The notes beneath the pieces were generated by a model. That model was not told where the DNA came from and did no database searches. It saw nothing but the letters and a program-made list of their open reading frames with translations. From JBDTSW01 sp963807385 (GTDB lineage Bacteria > Actinomycetota > Thermoleophilia > Solirubrobacterales > 70-9): a DNA stretch of 64,000 nt. The stretch spans positions 82,900-146,899 of the forward strand of contig CAWEBQ010000005.1 of the NCBI GenBank assembly GCA_963807385.1, in the 5' to 3' direction. A program made the translations under genes and the position numbers. Shown here piece by piece: positions 61,867 through 64,000 of the stretch. How positions within the stretch are numbered: position 1 is the first letter of the stretch; each line of letters opens with the position of its first letter.

Positions 61867-63936
61867 GAGCCCGCGTCCTGATCCTTGGAGCCATGCTGGC
61901 GTCGCTGGGAGCGGCGGGCGCCGCGGACGCCGCGTGGCAAACGGCTTCGGGGGGCGGCTCCGCCTACGCCAAGGCGCGCTCGGTCGCAGCCGGAAGCACG
62001 CCCACGGCCAGCGTGTCGAACCGCAACGTGACCGTCAGCTGGAGCGCCACCGGCGGCTCGGTCCCGGTGGACGGGTACGTCGTGCGCCGCTTCGACACCG
62101 GCGGAGCCGAGGCGAGCGTCGGCTCGTCCTGCTCGGGCACGATCAACGCGCTCAGCTGCACCGAGACGAACGTCGCCCCCGGAAGCTGGCGTTACACCAT
62201 CACGCCCGTCCGCCAGAACTGGCAGGGCGCCCAGAGCGCGCAGAGCACGGCCGTCACCGTCAACGCGCCGGCGCTCAACCTGACGACGACCAGCTTCACC
62301 GTGCTGCGGGCAACGACCGGCGGCACGATCCAGAGCTTCAAGCCGGGCCAGACCGTCACCTTCCGGCTCGACAACCCGAGCACGGGCACCGTGCTCACGG
62401 GCAACATCACGCCGAGCACGGTTCCCGCCGGCGGCACCGCGACGGTCACCGTCACGATCCCGTCGGGCATCGCCAACGGAGCCCACACCGTCTACGCGAT
62501 CGGCAGCAACGGCGACCAGGCGAGCGCAGCAATCACCGTGAACACCGGCAGCGGATTCTTCGCGACCGGCAGCTACACGGGCAACGCTGCCGACGACCGG
62601 GCGATAACCGGCATCGGCTTCAACCCCCAGGTGGTGATCGTAAAGGCGGACGACTCGGAGACCGGCATCATCCGCACCGACACGATGACCGGCGACAACT
62701 CGAAGCAGATGACCGACGACACGGCGTTGGTCGCCGACCGCATCCAGTCGCTTTCGGCCGACGGGTTCACGCTCGGCACCGACGACGAGGTCAACCGGGA
62801 CGGGAGGACCTATAGGTGGATGGCGTTCCGGGCGAGCAGCGGTCTGCTGAAGACGGGCACCTACACCGGCAACGGCACCAGCCTCGCTCCCTCCGGCCTG
62901 GGCTTCTCGCCCGAACAGGTGGGAGTCTTCTCGGCCGCGGCGCACGTGCCCTACCAGCGCTACGCCGGGATGACCCGCTCCTTCACCTACGACTCCGATG
63001 AGGGCATCACCAACGGGATCACGTCCCTCGACTCCGATGGCTTCAGCCTGGGCGACTCCGCGGATACGAACAGCTCCGGCAGTCAGTACCACTACGCCGC
63101 CTTCAACGACGCTGCCGGAATCGTCGAGATCGGCTCGTACACCGGCAACGACACGGACGACCGGAACATCACCGGGGTGGGCCTCACGCCCGCCTACGTG
63201 CAGCTTCGCGCCAACAACACGGGGAATTCCCGCTCGGCTCTGCATCGCCCATCGACCCTCACCGGGGACGCCACGATGCGATTCGACGATGCATCGAACC
63301 AGTCGAACCGCATCCAGGCCCTCCAGGTCGACGGCTTCCAGGTCGGCGACAACAACACGGTGAACGACGACGGCATCGCCTACCACTACCTGGCGGTCAA
63401 GAACGCCAACCCCGGCCCGGGGTGCTCGAGCCCGGGCTCGGCGACGGTCGGGGCGACCGCGGACGCCTATGTCGACCAGGCCCTGCCGATCTTGAACAAC
63501 GGGGGCTCCGCCACCCTCCTCGTACGGTCCGGGCTCCTCAACACCAACCGGCGGGCGCTCGTTGACTTCGGCGCTGCCGACGATCCCGGCGGGCTGCACG
63601 CTCTCACAGGCGACCCTGAAGCTGTTCGCGAGCGCGGCGGGCACTGGGCGGACGATCAACGTCTACCGCGCCGGCGGTGCCTGGACCGAGGGCGGCGTCA
63701 ACTGGAACAACGCCCCGGCGACGACCGGAGCCGCCTCGAGCGCCCCCTCCGCGACGGGCACGGTGAGCTGGGACGTGACCGGGCAGACCCAGGCGCTGTA
63801 CGCGCCGGGGCCCGACAACGGCTTCATCATCCGCGACGCCACCGAGGGAGCCTTGGCCTCGCCCCAGCAGACCTACCAGGCCCGCGAGGGAACGCCGAAC
63901 TCCCAGGACCCCTCGCTCTACGTGGCCTGGAACTGA
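61863..63936 (+). CDS. Exported FN3 / repeat / DNRLRE-domain protein, one +1 frameshift
   Basis: About 690 residues when joined. Signal peptide (about 4-20), then AAWQTASGGGSAYAKA (same motif as the neighbour), an FN3-like domain (about 40-135), a beta domain, three tandem repeats of about 93 residues (each starting SYTGN or TYTGN and ending near a DGF.LG motif), and a C-terminal DNRLRE domain (VGATADAYVDQALPILNNGG, LPTIPAGCTLSQATLKLFAS). The frame shifts near 63570 by one extra G. CTG 61863 makes a CTGA overlap; ATG 61893 is the alternative. Probably a cell-surface adhesin or carbohydrate-binding protein. Confidence 0.78.
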
Positions 63937-63959
63937 CCCACGCCCGCGCGGAGCCGCCC

Positions 63960-63965
63960 TAGACT
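63960..63965 (+). promoter_or_regulatory. -10 element TAGACT before the right-edge gene
   Basis: TAGACT lies ten bases before ATG 63976. Probable near-leaderless promoter. Confidence 0.4.
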
Positions 63966-63975
63966 GGCGCGCCCG

Positions 63976-64000
63976 ATGGACCTCTCGTTCACCGACGAGC
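63976..64000 (+). CDS. Start of probable acyl-CoA dehydrogenase, cut by window edge
   Basis: Only MDLSFTDE is visible; this is the usual N-terminus of acyl-CoA dehydrogenases (MDFSFTDEQ type). It follows a TAGACT -10. Too short for a firm call. Confidence 0.45.

Overview
The window comes from a high-GC actinobacterium, most probably Thermoleophilia (Solirubrobacterales-like). This placement is inferred from gene content and style, not from a marker-gene search: a clustered nuoABCDEFG complex I, an adenosylcobalamin-type ribonucleotide reductase with NrdR, a DUF6421 cluster, secreted beta-solenoid and DNRLRE proteins, ATGA/GTGA start-stop overlaps nearly everywhere, and many genes whose start codon sits only 6-10 nt after a TANNNT -10 element, so that the mRNA is probably leaderless.

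Layout. 1-6.4 kb: complex I operon nuoA to nuoG on the minus strand, running off the left edge. 6.4-13.5 kb: housekeeping and stress genes (flavin reductase-like protein, lipoprotein cytochrome c, serS, a cupin pair with divergent LysR, methyltransferase, msrB, thioesterase). 13.5-19.7 kb: a three-gene minus operon (polytopic membrane protein, mini-membrane protein, alpha/beta hydrolase) divergent from a MerR regulator plus coiled-coil protein, then a secreted solenoid protein. 19.9-24.5 kb: nrdR-nrdJ, with tandem NrdR boxes and a full-length LAGLIDADG intein inside NrdJ at a predicted active-site cysteine. 24.5-28.8 kb: hemolysin III/VOC, FMN reductase/YceI divergent from MarR, siroheme synthase domain and DUF3291. 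28.9-36.6 kb: an archaeal-like topoisomerase I, an AbiEi-DUF559 gene bracketed by a perfect 36-bp direct repeat, tmk-holB, and a two-component system. 36.6-45.5 kb: tRNA-Thr, glycosyltransferases, thioesterase, UDG, malic enzyme, pgsA, FolE2/MptA and the primary sigma factor.

45.5-52 kb is the most unusual metabolic locus. It is a four-gene minus-strand operon encoding an isopropylmalate-dehydrogenase-like enzyme, an isochorismatase-aldehyde dehydrogenase fusion, a phytanoyl-CoA-dioxygenase-like oxygenase, and a stand-alone adenylation-carrier-thioesterase (A-T-TE) protein. This looks like a small undescribed biosynthetic pathway. 52.4-53.2 kb holds a PD-(D/E)XK nuclease ORF that, once two indels are bridged, reads in frame straight through a tRNA-Tyr gene into an AbrB-like domain. 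53.3-58.8 kb is an Lrp-controlled DUF6421/SDR/threonine-aldolase-like/esterase operon. 58.8-64 kb carries a GAF protein, tRNA-Thr, an FHA membrane protein, and a run of exported proteins (two paralogous small ones, then a repeat-rich FN3/DNRLRE protein). The last 25 bases look like the start of an acyl-CoA dehydrogenase.

About nine apparent single-base indels interrupt otherwise well-preserved reading frames, including topA, and serS lacks a usable start codon by one base. The spread over unrelated and essential genes points to draft-quality sequence rather than gene decay, so affected genes are given at full span. No CRISPR array, insertion sequence, prophage or rRNA was seen, and no gene-free stretch exceeds 300 bases.
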